A stretch of DNA of 64,000 nt from the NCBI RefSeq assembly GCF_900105055.1, contig NZ_FNTA01000004.1, positions 3,751,501 to 3,815,500 on the forward strand. Reading direction: 5' to 3'. Made by a program: the position numbers and the translations under genes. This DNA comes from Amycolatopsis lurida. GTDB lineage: Bacteria > Actinomycetota > Actinomycetes > Mycobacteriales > Pseudonocardiaceae. The notes below the pieces were generated by a model. It ran no database searches. It was given only the letters and a program-made list of their open reading frames with translations, and had not been told where the DNA came from. This document shows positions 17,512 to 26,064 of this stretch, in pieces (within the stretch, counting starts at the first letter, position 1; each line of letters begins with the position of its first letter).

Positions 17512-18807
17512 TCAGGCGGCGGCGAGGGCGACGACGCGGTTCCGCCCGCTGTTCTTCGCCTGGTAGAGCGCGGAGTCGGCGACGTGCAGCAGCCGTTCCA
17601 GCACGGTCCCGCCGGACGGGTAGACCGCGGCGCCGATCGACACCGAAAGCCCCCGCACGACGCTCGGCCCCGAAGCGGTCGCGACCTCGACTTCGAGCGC
17701 CATCACCGCCCGCCGCACACGCTCGGCCACGGGGAGCACGTCGGTCTCCGTCGCGCCGGGAAGCAGCACGACGAACTCCTCACCACCGAAGCGGCCGACG
17801 GAGTCGTAGTCGCGTACGTGCTCGGAGATCGCCTCCGCGACCGCCTTGAGCACGACGTCGCCGGCGAGATGCCCGTAGACGTCGTTGACCTGCTTGAAAT
17901 GGTCGAGATCGAGCATCAGCACGCCGAGTTTGCTCTTCGCCCTGGCCGCCGACATGAGCTCCCGCTCGCTCAGCGCGTGCCACGCGTGCGCGTTCAGGAC
18001 GCCGGTCTTGCCGTCGATGTTCGCCGCGATCTCCAGCTGCCGCACCAGCACACTGCGGTGCAGCACCAGCACCGGCAGCAGGACGAACGGGACGAGCGCC
18101 GGCGCGTGCACGATGCCCAGCGCGGTCGAGGTCCCGAGCACCAGCGTGGTGATTTCGAGCAGGTTGTCGTCGCCGGTGCCGAACAGCGCACGCGGAGCCT
18201 TCGCCCCGGTGTGCAGGTACACCGAGAGCGCCACGACGAACGCGTTGACCACGGTGAAGACGGCCGCCGCCTCGACGATCTTCAGCGAGCCGGCGAACCC
18301 GACGGGCAGGCCGTTCCACCCGGAGACGATGGCCCCCGACGCCAGGCAGGAGATCACGATCGCCGCCGCGCAGTACACCACGCGGTACGCCGGGCGATGG
18401 CTCATCCCCCGCCACACCCGAAGCCATAGATGCAGGTAGATGAGCAGTCCGAGGGCCAGCGCGAGCCCCTGCGGCAGGACGAGCACCCCCGCGAACGTCC
18501 ACACCGAAGTCATGTTGATATGCGGCCGGTCACACAGCGTGCGCCGTAACCGTTCCACCGAACGCGAAAGCTCGGCCTGCAGGACGGCGAGGCCGAGCAG
18601 TGATCCAAATCGGACGAATTCCGTAGTCTCGTAGTTCGATCGGAGCAGGGCGATTACGGCTACTGCCGCCGCAAGTCCTTCCACCACAAGGAAAACCGCC
18701 GGAACCCCGCGTGGTCCGGACCATAACTCCCAGTGCCGGACCCAGGCTCTCAGACGTGTACCGGTCCCTTCTCCGGCGAGTTCCGTATCCCCCATAATCA
18801 TCGTCAC
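17512..18807 (-). CDS. membrane GGDEF diguanylate cyclase
   Basis: Likely makes cyclic di-GMP from two GTP at the membrane. The protein has 431 residues: an N-terminal block of about eight hydrophobic segments (about residues 20-270) and a C-terminal GGDEF domain (about 275-431). The active-site loop reads GRFGGEEF, which is catalytically competent. Motifs LDLDHFKQVND and YGHLAGD are intact. I see no RxxD product-inhibition site directly before the loop. The GTG start follows GGAAGGGGG by 4 bases; an ATG 105 bases further upstream is open but lacks a ribosome site. No EAL domain is present. The integral membrane part could sense an unknown signal. Confidence 0.9.
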   Translation of the reverse strand: MTMIMGDTELAGEGTGTRLRAWVRHWELWSGPRGVPAVFLVVEGLAAAVAVIALLRSNYETTEFVRFGSLLGLAVLQAELSRSVERLRRTLCDRPHINMTSVWTFAGVLVLPQGLALALGLLIYLHLWLRVWRGMSHRPAYRVVYCAAAIVISCLASGAIVSGWNGLPVGFAGSLKIVEAAAVFTVVNAFVVALSVYLHTGAKAPRALFGTGDDNLLEITTLVLGTSTALGIVHAPALVPFVLLPVLVLHRSVLVRQLEIAANIDGKTGVLNAHAWHALSERELMSAARAKSKLGVLMLDLDHFKQVNDVYGHLAGDVVLKAVAEAISEHVRDYDSVGRFGGEEFVVLLPGATETDVLPVAERVRRAVMALEVEVATASGPSVVRGLSVSIGAAVYPSGGTVLERLLHVADSALYQAKNSGRNRVVALAAA

Positions 18808-18941
18808 CGGTCCCCCTTCCGTACACATTTCAATGTATCCGAGGTAGTACTGAGGGTGGCTCGAGTCAATTCCGGAACACACAGATGGAGCAGTGGGAGG
18901 GAGGGCCATCATGAACGGTCGCGAGGACTGATCCCATCAAT

Positions 18942-20204
18942 TCAGCCGGCCCGGCTCCCGGCCGGGAGCCATACATCGGGTCCGGTGGCGATGGCGCGTT
19001 TCCAGGCCATCGCCATCGGCCCCGCCGAGGCCACGGCCACCGTCGCGGCCACCCCGACGGCCACGAACGGGCCGGTCAGCTGGGCGAGACCGCCCGCGAG
19101 CATGATCCCGATTCCTTGTACGGTCACCAAACTCGTCGAGGTCAGGCCCATCACCTGTGCCCGGACGCCGTCGGGCACAGCGCGGGCCATCAACGCGACG
19201 GCCTGCAGGTGGTACGGCGCCGCGAAGGCCCCGCTGAGCCCGATCAACAGCAGGCACACCGGCAGCGGCGGGCGAAAGAAGAGAAAGACCAAAGGAACGA
19301 CGGATGCGATGGCGAGAATGCCGACCATTCGCGTTTTCCGTCGCGCCGGAACCCATTTCGTGAAGATCCACGATCCTATTACCGAACCGACCGGATCCGC
19401 CGCGAGAATAAGCCCGACCGCGAAAGTCCCCGCCCCGAGACCGACGGCGAGCGGTGCCGCGAGCCCTTCCGGCGCGATGGCGAACCCGGCGAGCATCTTC
19501 AGCCCGAAGAGCACCCGGATTCCCTTGCCCTGCCACAGTTCTCTGACGCCTTCACCACTGAAAGCCCGTGCCACGCGGCTTTTCACCGAAGATTCCGTGG
19601 CGACGGGCGCCCGGCGACGAACCCCTGTGGACACCAGCAGTGCCGAGACCACAAAGGTCACCGCGTCGATCACCAGCCCCCAATAGGGCGTCACGAACCC
19701 GATCACCAGCCCGCCACCACCGAATCCGGCGAGCTGTGCCGTTTGGATGGTGATCGTGCGGACCGCGAGCCCGGCGATGTACCGGTCGCCTTCGAGGACG
19801 TCCGGCAGCAACGCGAGCTGCGCCGCCCGAAAGGGCCCGCCCGCCATCGTCAGGAGCACCAGCAGCCCGGCCAGCACCGCGAGCGGCATTCCCGGCACGG
19901 CCATCAGCGCCGCGAGCGCCGCGCGCAGCAGGTCGCAGACGATCATCACCGTCCGCCGCGGATACCGGTCCGCCAAACCGGCGAACAGCGTGCCCCCGAT
20001 CAGCGTCGGCAGGTACGTCAGGCCGTAGGTGAGCCCGGTCAGCCCCGCCGACGCGGTTCTTTCCCAGACGAGCACCGACAACGCGACCCTGGCCAGCTGG
20101 TCACCGGCCTGCGAAAGCGCCTCCGCCGCCCACAACGCCCGGAACTCGCCGACCGCGAAGGCGGCCTTGAACGTGGTGCTCCGAGCGGAATCCCCCTTCT
20201 CCAT
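18942..20204 (-). CDS. MFS transporter (enterobactin-exporter/macrolide-efflux-like)
   Basis: Integral membrane protein of 420 residues with about 12 hydrophobic segments and the MFS signature GLADRYPRRTVM between segments 2 and 3. The look is that of the drug or siderophore exporter group (MFS_3). The substrate is unknown. ATG was chosen because GGGGAGGGG lies just upstream; an in-frame GTG seven codons earlier would place that ribosome site inside the gene. It lies alone, with the GGDEF gene downstream and the amidotransferase-like gene upstream on the same strand but separated by more than 70 bases on each side. Confidence 0.85.
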   Translation of the reverse strand: MEKGDSARSTTFKAAFAVGEFRALWAAEALSQAGDQLARVALSVLVWERTASAGLTGLTYGLTYLPTLIGGTLFAGLADRYPRRTVMIVCDLLRAALAALMAVPGMPLAVLAGLLVLLTMAGGPFRAAQLALLPDVLEGDRYIAGLAVRTITIQTAQLAGFGGGGLVIGFVTPYWGLVIDAVTFVVSALLVSTGVRRRAPVATESSVKSRVARAFSGEGVRELWQGKGIRVLFGLKMLAGFAIAPEGLAAPLAVGLGAGTFAVGLILAADPVGSVIGSWIFTKWVPARRKTRMVGILAIASVVPLVFLFFRPPLPVCLLLIGLSGAFAAPYHLQAVALMARAVPDGVRAQVMGLTSTSLVTVQGIGIMLAGGLAQLTGPFVAVGVAATVAVASAGPMAMAWKRAIATGPDVWLPAGSRAG

Positions 20205-20276
20205 GAGCCCCTCCCCTTGGCTCACGGTAGTCGATCACTTCCGCAGTGTCAGCGCCCATCCGGACCACGACGCCCG

Positions 20277-20993
20277 TCAGCGTCCACTGTGGACGGACAG
20301 TTTCGCGTGGTCCGCGGCGGCACGGGCGAAGGCCTGGACGAGCGGATGCGGCCGGGTTCCGTCGCCGGCGAGTTCCGGCTGGAACAGCGTCGCCAGGAAG
20401 AACGGATGTTCCGGCAGTTCCGCGATCCGCGCGTCGCCATCGCCGTCGAATCCACTGAAGACGACCCCGTTCGCCGCCAAGGTGTCCAGATGCCGGGCGT
20501 CGAGACCGTACGAACAGTGGTACCGCTCAACGGAACGTTCCACCCCGAGGACCCGTGCCGCGAGGGTGCCCGGCGTGACGTGGACGGCGCCCTCGTGCCC
20601 GACGAGCGAACAAGCCAGGGGGACGATCAGCCGGTCGGGCGAGTCCGGCGCGTTCTCCGCGTGCCCGATCCCGTCGAGGCCGCAGACGTTCCGCGCGAAT
20701 TCCAGCAGCGCGTGCTGGAAACCGGCGCAGGTGCCGAGGAACGGGATGCCGTTCTCGCGGGCGGCGCGTACGGTCTCCACCGCGCCGGCTTCGGACCGGT
20801 ACGGGCTGCCGGGCACCAGCCAGACGCCGTCGAAACCGGTGAGGTCGCCGGCGGCGTCGGTCGGGATCCAGTAGGCGTCGAGTTCGAGGTCGTCACGCTC
20901 GGCGAGACGCGCGAAGAGCGTCGGGATCCGGACGTGGGAGCGGACGCCGTCCGAACGGTCGCCGACCAGGGCGACCCGGGCTTTCTGTGTCAT
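20277..20993 (-). CDS. class I glutamine-amidotransferase-like protein (CTP synthase C-terminal-related)
   Basis: Protein of 238 residues resembling the glutaminase half of CTP synthase, without the synthetase half. The nucleophile elbow is present (GTCAGFQ, Cys89), as is the following HALLEFARNVCG helix typical of CTP synthase. The position of the catalytic His-x-Glu reads FQPE (Gln205, Glu207), so the catalytic His appears to be missing and glutaminase activity is doubtful. It is divergent from a LysR gene over 70 bases, the usual arrangement for a regulator and its target. Its role is unknown; it may bind or sense rather than hydrolyse. Confidence 0.8.
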   Translation of the reverse strand: MTQKARVALVGDRSDGVRSHVRIPTLFARLAERDDLELDAYWIPTDAAGDLTGFDGVWLVPGSPYRSEAGAVETVRAARENGIPFLGTCAGFQHALLEFARNVCGLDGIGHAENAPDSPDRLIVPLACSLVGHEGAVHVTPGTLAARVLGVERSVERYHCSYGLDARHLDTLAANGVVFSGFDGDGDARIAELPEHPFFLATLFQPELAGDGTRPHPLVQAFARAAADHAKLSVHSGR

Positions 20994-21063
20994 GCGGCCA
21001 TCCTGACCCGGGAATCGAGTTCAGCGCCAACGATGATCCATGCTGGTTCGATAAGCGATACTG

Positions 21064-21918
21064 ATGACCATGGAGACCCATCTGCTCCGCACCTTCGTGG
21101 CGGTGGCACGCGGCGGCTCGTTCTCGCGGGCGGCCCGCGACCTCGGCTACACGCAGTCCGCGATTTCCCAGCACATCGCCACGCTCGAACAGGATCTCGG
21201 CACCACACTGCTGACCCGGCGGCCCGTCGCGCCGACCCGGGCCGGGGAACGTCTCCTCGAACACGCCGGCCCGCTGCTGACCCGGCTCGACGCCGCCCGC
21301 GCGGATCTCGCCAGGCTCACCGCGGCGCCCACCGGCCGGGTCATCCTCGGGCTGACCCCGCTGTCGCTCACCGCCGAAGTCGCCTCCGCCGTGCCACGCG
21401 GCACCGAATTACGCGTCCTGGGCCGCGAAGCCGTCCTGACGGAGGTCGCGGCGGGCACGCTCGACCTCGGTCTCGTCGACGGGATGACCGCGCCGAGCGA
21501 TCCTCTGCCGCTGCCCGACGCCGGGCCGCTCACCACCACCGTCGTCGGCGAACGCCCGCTCGCGGTCGCGGTACCCGCGGGCCATCCGATGACGGGACGG
21601 GCCGTCCGGCTGGCCGAACTCGCCGACGCGGGCTGGATCGACGCACCGGACACCGCGATTCCGTTGGAGCGCTTGAGGAAATCCGCCTCGACCGACGGGT
21701 TCCGCGGTCGCCTGCGCTACACCGGGACCGACGTCCGCGGTCTGCTCGGCCTGGTCGCCGCCGGTCAGGGGCTGGCGCTGCTCCCGGCGGACGTGCTCAC
21801 CGGCGTGAGCACGCTTTCCCTGTCCTCGCCGCGCGTGGTGCACCGCACCGAACTCGTGCACGGCGACCCCGGCGAGGGCTCCGCGCTGGCCGCCACGCTG
21901 ACGGGTCAGCGGCCGTAG
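21064..21918 (+). CDS. LysR-family transcriptional regulator
   Basis: Regulator of 284 residues. The N-terminal HTH (about residues 5-63, pattern FVAVARGGSFSRAARDLGYTQSA and IATLEQDLG) and a periplasmic-binding-like effector domain (about 90-280) are clear. It is divergent from the amidotransferase-like gene, so that gene is the likely target. The 70-bp gap contains TCGATAAGCGATA close to the start, which has a T-N11-A spacing on its reverse strand but is not a clean dyad. ATG or the ATG two codons later could be the start. The C-terminus overlaps the convergent membrane-protein gene by 13 bases. Confidence 0.9.
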   Translation: MTMETHLLRTFVAVARGGSFSRAARDLGYTQSAISQHIATLEQDLGTTLLTRRPVAPTRAGERLLEHAGPLLTRLDAARADLARLTAAPTGRVILGLTPLSLTAEVASAVPRGTELRVLGREAVLTEVAAGTLDLGLVDGMTAPSDPLPLPDAGPLTTTVVGERPLAVAVPAGHPMTGRAVRLAELADAGWIDAPDTAIPLERLRKSASTDGFRGRLRYTGTDVRGLLGLVAAGQGLALLPADVLTGVSTLSLSSPRVVHRTELVHGDPGEGSALAATLTGQRP

Positions 21919-22541
21919 CTCATCATTCCGTGCGCCATCTCCATCGCCAGCGAACTCGCCACGACGGGATCCATCAGGCTCCGGAGGCCGTCGGCAGGCT
22001 TGTCCCGCGATCCGGTGTCGGAACGCGGCTGCTCCGGCGGTTTGGTCTCGGCGGGCGGCAGGGCGACGACCTGCTCCTTGACGGGCTTCTTCTTCGTCGC
22101 GGGCGCTTGTTGTTTCACCGTGACCGGGACGTAGACGGTCACCGGGGCGGCCTGCGGCGCGGGCTGCGCGGGCGGCGCCGCCTGCTGGGTCGCCACGGCG
22201 GGCAGCGGCTGCTCGGGCAGGGCGGTGTCGTCGACCGGCTCGACGGCGAAGGTGCCGGCGAACCAGCCGATGGCGAGCAGCGCCACCCCGGCCCCGCCGA
22301 CCAGCCAGGAGCGGGCACGACGGTGGATGACGACGGCCTTGGGCCGCAGATCCTTGTCCACGACCGGTTCACAGACCGGGGGGCGCACCGGCATCGGCTC
22401 GGGCTCGGGTTCGTTCTCCGGGCTGCGCCGCCGCTTCGGCAGGCTCGCCGCGATGATTCCCGTCCGGTCCAGGAGTTCGACGGTCTCGACAGGCGCGGAG
22501 AACGCGTCGGTCGACGGACGGCGCTGGGCGGCGCGCGGCAT
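21906..22541 (-). CDS. single-pass membrane protein with Pro/Ala-rich extracytoplasmic part
   Basis: Protein of 211 residues, not recognised. A cytoplasmic N-terminus of about 75 residues (basic and Pro/Glu-rich) is followed by one membrane segment (WLVGGAGVALLAIGWFAGTF), a Pro/Ala/Gln-rich spacer and a Lys-rich stretch, and the C-terminus ends MAHGMMSYGR. It looks like an anchor with a disordered arm that could cross or touch the cell wall. The ATG chosen follows GGAGG by 5 bases, the strongest ribosome site in this area; a longer frame upstream has none. It is monocistronic, convergent with the LysR gene. No function can be assigned. Confidence 0.7.
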   Translation of the reverse strand: MPRAAQRRPSTDAFSAPVETVELLDRTGIIAASLPKRRRSPENEPEPEPMPVRPPVCEPVVDKDLRPKAVVIHRRARSWLVGGAGVALLAIGWFAGTFAVEPVDDTALPEQPLPAVATQQAAPPAQPAPQAAPVTVYVPVTVKQQAPATKKKPVKEQVVALPPAETKPPEQPRSDTGSRDKPADGLRSLMDPVVASSLAMEMAHGMMSYGR

Positions 22542-22661
22542 GGGGACCTCCGGAAGCGGAATCACGAACTTGAGCATTGTGGTGCATTTCCGACGCCGCC
22601 GTAAGTAACGCACCCCGATCGAGTTATCCCGAGCCATCCGGAGCACGGAGCGTTACTCCGT

Positions 22662-23486
22662 TCAGAGCCGCTTCATTCCCATGCGCCCCAGCAGGGCGAG
22701 TGGCCGCTGGTAAAAAGAGCCGAGCACACGGGGAATCGCGTCGATGGCATACGCGTCCGGGCCGATCAGGATGCGCGCCGTCCCCCGTTCGATACCGCGC
22801 ACGATGGTCTGTGCCGCCTTCTCCGGCGTCGTCCTCGCGATCTTTTCGAATCCTTCGGCCGCTTTGTCGATGTCCCGCTCGACGCCGCCTCGCGCGTCAC
22901 GGGCGATATTCGTCTTGATGCCGCCGGGATGCACGCAGCTGACCTTGACCGGATGCCGGGCGATCAGCATTTCCTGCCGCAGCGCCTCGGTGAACCCCCG
23001 CACCCCGAATTTCGCCGCGTTGTATGCACTCTGCGTGGGCACGCCGATGAAGCCGAACACACTCGAAAGGTTGACGATATGCCCGTCACCCGAGGCGATC
23101 ACCTGCGGCAGAAAAGCCTTCGTGCCGTTGACCACGCCGCCGAGATTGATCCCCATCAGCCAGTCGTAGTCGTCCCAGGTCATTTCCTCGACCGTGGCCC
23201 CGAGCGCGACCCCGGCGTTGTTCACCACGACGTTGGCGCCGCCGAAATCGACGGCGACCTCCTCGGCGTGCGCGAGGACGGCGTCACGGTCGGCGACGTC
23301 GAGTGCGTACGCCTTCGCGGTCGCGCCCGCCTTCTCGCACTCCGCAACGGTGCTCGCCGCACGGACGGCGTCGACATCGGACAGCGCCAGCCTGGCGCCC
23401 CGCCCCGCCAGTTCGATCGCGAGCGCCTTGCCGATCCCCGAGCCCGCGCCCGTGATCACCACGACCTTGTCCGTGAACGACTTCAT
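22662..23486 (-). CDS. short-chain dehydrogenase/reductase (SDR)
   Basis: NAD(P)-dependent oxidoreductase of 274 residues. It has the Rossmann motif TGAGSGIG near residue 12, the NNAG motif, the catalytic Ser in NLSSVFG and the YxxxK pair in YNAAK. The late IPRVLGSFYQRP segment and total length resemble the acetoin-dehydrogenase-like SDR subgroup common in mycobacteria, often found with lipid or sterol metabolism. The ATG follows GGAGCGGG by about 2-6 bases. A 7-bp inverted repeat overlaps the likely transcription start (see the operator entry), which suggests repression by a dimeric regulator not located next to it. The substrate is unknown. Confidence 0.9.
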   Translation of the reverse strand: MKSFTDKVVVITGAGSGIGKALAIELAGRGARLALSDVDAVRAASTVAECEKAGATAKAYALDVADRDAVLAHAEEVAVDFGGANVVVNNAGVALGATVEEMTWDDYDWLMGINLGGVVNGTKAFLPQVIASGDGHIVNLSSVFGFIGVPTQSAYNAAKFGVRGFTEALRQEMLIARHPVKVSCVHPGGIKTNIARDARGGVERDIDKAAEGFEKIARTTPEKAAQTIVRGIERGTARILIGPDAYAIDAIPRVLGSFYQRPLALLGRMGMKRL

Positions 23487-23507
23487 ACCCGCTCCAACCC
23501 GCTCGAC

Positions 23508-23531
23508 TGTTACCGGAGGTAACACATACTA
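23508..23531 (-). promoter_or_regulatory. candidate operator and -10 box of the SDR gene
   Basis: TGTTACC-GGA-GGTAACA is a perfect 7-bp inverted repeat at 23508-23524. On the minus strand a TAGTAT hexamer (23526-23531) directly precedes it, so the repeat would cover the transcription start. This is the geometry of a TetR/GntR-type repressor site; the cognate protein is unknown. Confidence 0.45.
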
Positions 23532-23631
23532 CGGCTGTGAGCTTGCTGTGCGTTGATCGATTCGGGCTGTGTTCGCGTACCACTTATGGTGATCTGGAAC
23601 CCGACGGCCGTGGACGAGCGAAAGGAAGGCG

Positions 23632-24384
23632 ATGCGCCGCGCCCTGTTGCTCGTGCTCTGTGTCGTTCTGTCCGGTTGTTCCGCTGCGCCGGATCCTGCC
23701 GCGACCGCGGGCGGCGCGACCGTGGCGGCCACCCCCGGTGCTCCTCGGACCAATCCGGCGATCGGCGCGCTCTTCCTCGACGGAACGCATTTCTGCACGG
23801 CCAGCGTCGTCCACAGCGCCCCCGGGGACCTCCTGCTCACGGCGGCGCATTGCCTCCACGACGGCGAAGGCGGCGAATACGCGACAGGGATCACGTTCGC
23901 GCCCGGCTATCACGACGGCGTCGCGCCCTACGGGTATTGGGACGTCTCGGATCCGCAGGTTCCCGACGGCTGGGCCGAGTCCTCCGATCCGGACCTCGAC
24001 GTCGGCTTCGCGACCGCCCGTCAGGCGGGCACCGCGAAGACCCTCGAAAGCGTCACCGGCGCCAACACGCTGCTCACCGGCGGCGGATTCGCCCATACGA
24101 TCACCCTGACCGGCTATCCCGACGAACAGGAGGCGCCGGTCGTCTGCCACGGCTCAAGCGCCCAGGCCGACACCTACCAGATGCGCGTCGCGTGCCCCGG
24201 CTTCACGACCGGCACCAGCGGCGGCCCGTGGGTGGTCGGTGCCGACCCCCAGACCGAACTCGGCACCGTCGTCGGCGTGATCGGCGGTTACCTGTACGGC
24301 GGGGACGATCCGGACACGTCCTACAGCAGCTACTTCGACACCGACGTCGCCACCTTGTACCGGAAGATGGACGCCCGGGGATGA
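23632..24384 (+). CDS. trypsin-like serine protease, probable lipoprotein
   Basis: Exported S1-type protease of 250 residues. The N-terminus has a short signal with the lipobox LSGC (Cys16), followed by an Ala/Thr/Pro-rich linker, so it is probably lipid-anchored on the outer face of the membrane. The triad is visible as His in LTAAHC, Asp in PDLDVGFA and Ser in GTSGGPW. A Cys pair brackets the His as in trypsins. GGAAGG lies 2-3 bases before the ATG. It is followed after 7 bases by the S4-domain gene, possibly one transcript by chance. Targets are unknown. Confidence 0.88.
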   Translation: MRRALLLVLCVVLSGCSAAPDPAATAGGATVAATPGAPRTNPAIGALFLDGTHFCTASVVHSAPGDLLLTAAHCLHDGEGGEYATGITFAPGYHDGVAPYGYWDVSDPQVPDGWAESSDPDLDVGFATARQAGTAKTLESVTGANTLLTGGGFAHTITLTGYPDEQEAPVVCHGSSAQADTYQMRVACPGFTTGTSGGPWVVGADPQTELGTVVGVIGGYLYGGDDPDTSYSSYFDTDVATLYRKMDARG

Positions 24385-24391
24385 TCTCCCC

Positions 24392-24610
24392 ATGAGCATC
24401 CACGACGTCCCGATCACCGGCGAGCCGATCCGCCTCGGCCAGTTCCTCAAACTGGCCAACCTGGCCGAAGACGGTTCGCACGCCAAAGACCTCCTCGACG
24501 CCGAAGAGGTCACGGTCAACGGCGAGGTGGAGGTCCGGCGCGGGCGTCAGCTGACGAACGGCGACGTCGTGGAGGTCGGCGGCGAAGGCGGCCGCGTCGT
24601 CTTGGCCTAG
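24392..24610 (+). CDS. small S4 RNA-binding domain protein
   Basis: A stand-alone S4 domain of 72 residues (YaaA/RlbA type). The fold signature is clear: IRLGQFLKLANLA, then LLDAEEVTVNGEVEVRRGRQL and the closing NGDVVEV. Such proteins bind structured RNA, for example in ribosome assembly or stalled-ribosome handling in related families. It lies 7 bases after the protease gene and is followed by a tandem repeat rather than a clear terminator. Confidence 0.88.
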   Translation: MSIHDVPITGEPIRLGQFLKLANLAEDGSHAKDLLDAEEVTVNGEVEVRRGRQLTNGDVVEVGGEGGRVVLA

Positions 24611-24627
24611 CGGTCCCGTGCCTCTCG

Positions 24628-24669
24628 CGTGATTGAACGGACGACACGCGTGATTGAACGGACGACACG
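24628..24669. repeat. two tandem copies of a 21-bp unit
   Basis: The unit beginning CGTGATTGAACGGACGACAC is repeated exactly, head to tail. Degenerate relatives with the same 21-base period occur at 58793-58834 and 60911-60973. It lies between the convergent S4 and Ldh-family genes. Confidence 0.8.
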
Positions 24670-24695
24670 GCCGCGGCTGGGCCGAGCACGCGAAA

Positions 24696-25658
24696 CTAGC
24701 GGCCCTGCAACGGCGCCAGGCGCAACGCCCTCGCGAGGTCTTCGAGTTCGCGGTGCACCGGCTCGTTCAGCGGGACACCGAGCGCCTGGCACTGTTCGAG
24801 GTACTGCGCCTCACGCCAGCCCGGATAGCGGACCGGGGTGCCGCCCTCCCAGCCGAGCAGGCTGCCGAACAGCGCGCTGGCCGCCTTGTAGAACCCGTCG
24901 GCGCTGCGGAGCGTCGTCGGCGCGATGGCCATCACCATCAGCCCGGTGTCGTGATCGTGGTCGCCGACGCCCGACAGCACCCCGGCGAAGATCTCCACCA
25001 ACAGCGCGAAGCCGGCGACGGCGGCGCTATCGACATCCGCGAGGGTGTCCAGGTCGAGAACGAATTCGGGGTACGCGCCCGCGGGAGCGGCCATGCCCAG
25101 TGGGTTCGCGGCCTTCCCGAGCTCACCGCCCGCCGCCATGACGAGCCCGATCATGGTGTGCGGCAACGCCCTCGCCGCATGATGCCCGGCACGGCCGAAC
25201 GGACCGACACCGCGGACCGACATGAGCCCGACGCCGTACCGGCCCGCCCGGGACACCGCCCGGTCCATCGCGTCGCCCACGGCCCACAGCCCGGGCGCGC
25301 GGCGGTAGTCGATCAGGGCCGCGGCGCCGCGGTCGGCGATCATCAGCGGTTCGGCCCTCGGCCGCACCGTGCCGTCGACCAGCATCGGCAGATGCAGCCG
25401 GGTCAGTTCGGCGACACCGGACTCCGGCGTTCCGGTGAGATCGCCGTGGCACAACGCCTCGGCGGCCATCCTGGCGCGCGACCACGGCAGATCGTGGGCG
25501 GTGAAGATCTCGGTGACCAGGTCGATCAGGGCGTCGATCGGGACGCGCTGCCAGACCTGTTCCGGGATCGGGGAGGGTTCGGCCGGTTCGGGGATCGGCT
25601 CGACGGGTGCGCGGCGAAGAGAACGGGGTCTGAGGGGCACTCCGCCGAGGGTGCCCAA
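24696..25658 (-). CDS. Ldh-family (malate/L-lactate/ureidoglycolate dehydrogenase-like) oxidoreductase
   Basis: NAD(P)-dependent 2-hydroxyacid dehydrogenase-like protein of about 320 residues. Features of the family seen are the LTRLHLPMLVDG segment, a GLMSVRGVGPFGRAGHHAARAL core that carries the usual His region, an NPLGMAAPAG substrate or cofactor loop, and a conserved GVGDHDHDTG region before the C-terminal helices. The first ~30 residues are Pro/Arg-rich and probably not part of the fold. The start is uncertain: TTG is the longest option and a GTG six codons later is possible. The substrate could be any 2-oxo acid. The gene is divergent from the DUF2277 gene. Confidence 0.75.
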   Translation of the reverse strand: MGTLGGVPLRPRSLRRAPVEPIPEPAEPSPIPEQVWQRVPIDALIDLVTEIFTAHDLPWSRARMAAEALCHGDLTGTPESGVAELTRLHLPMLVDGTVRPRAEPLMIADRGAAALIDYRRAPGLWAVGDAMDRAVSRAGRYGVGLMSVRGVGPFGRAGHHAARALPHTMIGLVMAAGGELGKAANPLGMAAPAGAYPEFVLDLDTLADVDSAAVAGFALLVEIFAGVLSGVGDHDHDTGLMVMAIAPTTLRSADGFYKAASALFGSLLGWEGGTPVRYPGWREAQYLEQCQALGVPLNEPVHRELEDLARALRLAPLQGR

Positions 25659-25741
25659 CCGCGTTTTTCGGCGTCAACGAACCGAGGCAGCTTCTAACCG
25701 ACTGTGTGATCGAAGCACTCGGAAACGTCGGTGGGCGGACG

Positions 25742-25747
25742 TACCAT
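25742..25747 (+). promoter_or_regulatory. -10 hexamer TACCAT, leaderless promoter of the DUF2277 gene
   Basis: TACCAT is followed by 6 bases and then ATG, with no ribosome site. Confidence 0.5.
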
Positions 25748-25753
25748 CGGGCC

Positions 25754-26041
25754 ATGTGCCGGAACATCACGACGCTTCGAGGGCTTGAGCCGGCGGCGAC
25801 GCCGGACGAGATCGAGGCCGCCGCCCGCCAGTACGTCCGCAAGGTGTCCGGGGTGCAGAGCCTGTCCGACGCCACCCGCGAGCCCTTCGAGGCCGCCGTC
25901 GCCGAGATCACCGAGATCACCCGGCGGCTGCTGACCGAACTGCCCGCACGCCGTCAGCCGCCGGCGACGGTGCCACCGTTGCGCCGTCCCGAGGTCCAGG
26001 CGCGAATCGCGGCGAAGGCCGCGAAGAGCCAAGCTTCCTGA
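25754..26041 (+). CDS. DUF2277 family protein
   Basis: Small protein of 95 residues of unknown function, widespread in actinomycetes. It opens with the family hallmark MCRNITTLRGLEP and contains AARQYVRKVSG and a helix ending TRRLLTEL. The final ~25 residues (PPLRRPEV and AAKAAKSQ) are basic and probably disordered. The ATG at the MCRN motif was chosen over a longer frame because the family begins there and a leaderless promoter fits it. It is followed closely by the DUF4190 gene, which has its own -10 box. Confidence 0.88.
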   Translation: MCRNITTLRGLEPAATPDEIEAAARQYVRKVSGVQSLSDATREPFEAAVAEITEITRRLLTELPARRQPPATVPPLRRPEVQARIAAKAAKSQAS

Positions 26042-26052
26042 ACTCGGGCGGT

Positions 26053-26058
26053 TACGGT
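26053..26058 (+). promoter_or_regulatory. -10 hexamer TACGGT, leaderless promoter of the DUF4190 gene
   Basis: TACGGT is followed by 6 bases and then GTG, with no ribosome site. Confidence 0.5.
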
Positions 26059-26064
26059 GAGCGG

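Noticed and set aside
19116..22604. Open frame of 1162 codons across MFS, amidotransferase and LysR genes
   Set aside because: It runs antisense or out of frame through three clear genes; the composition is Arg/Gly/Pro-rich shadow coding.
24628..24669. Possible CRISPR array (tandem repeats)
   Set aside because: The units are directly adjacent without unique spacers and only two copies exist; no cas gene is near.
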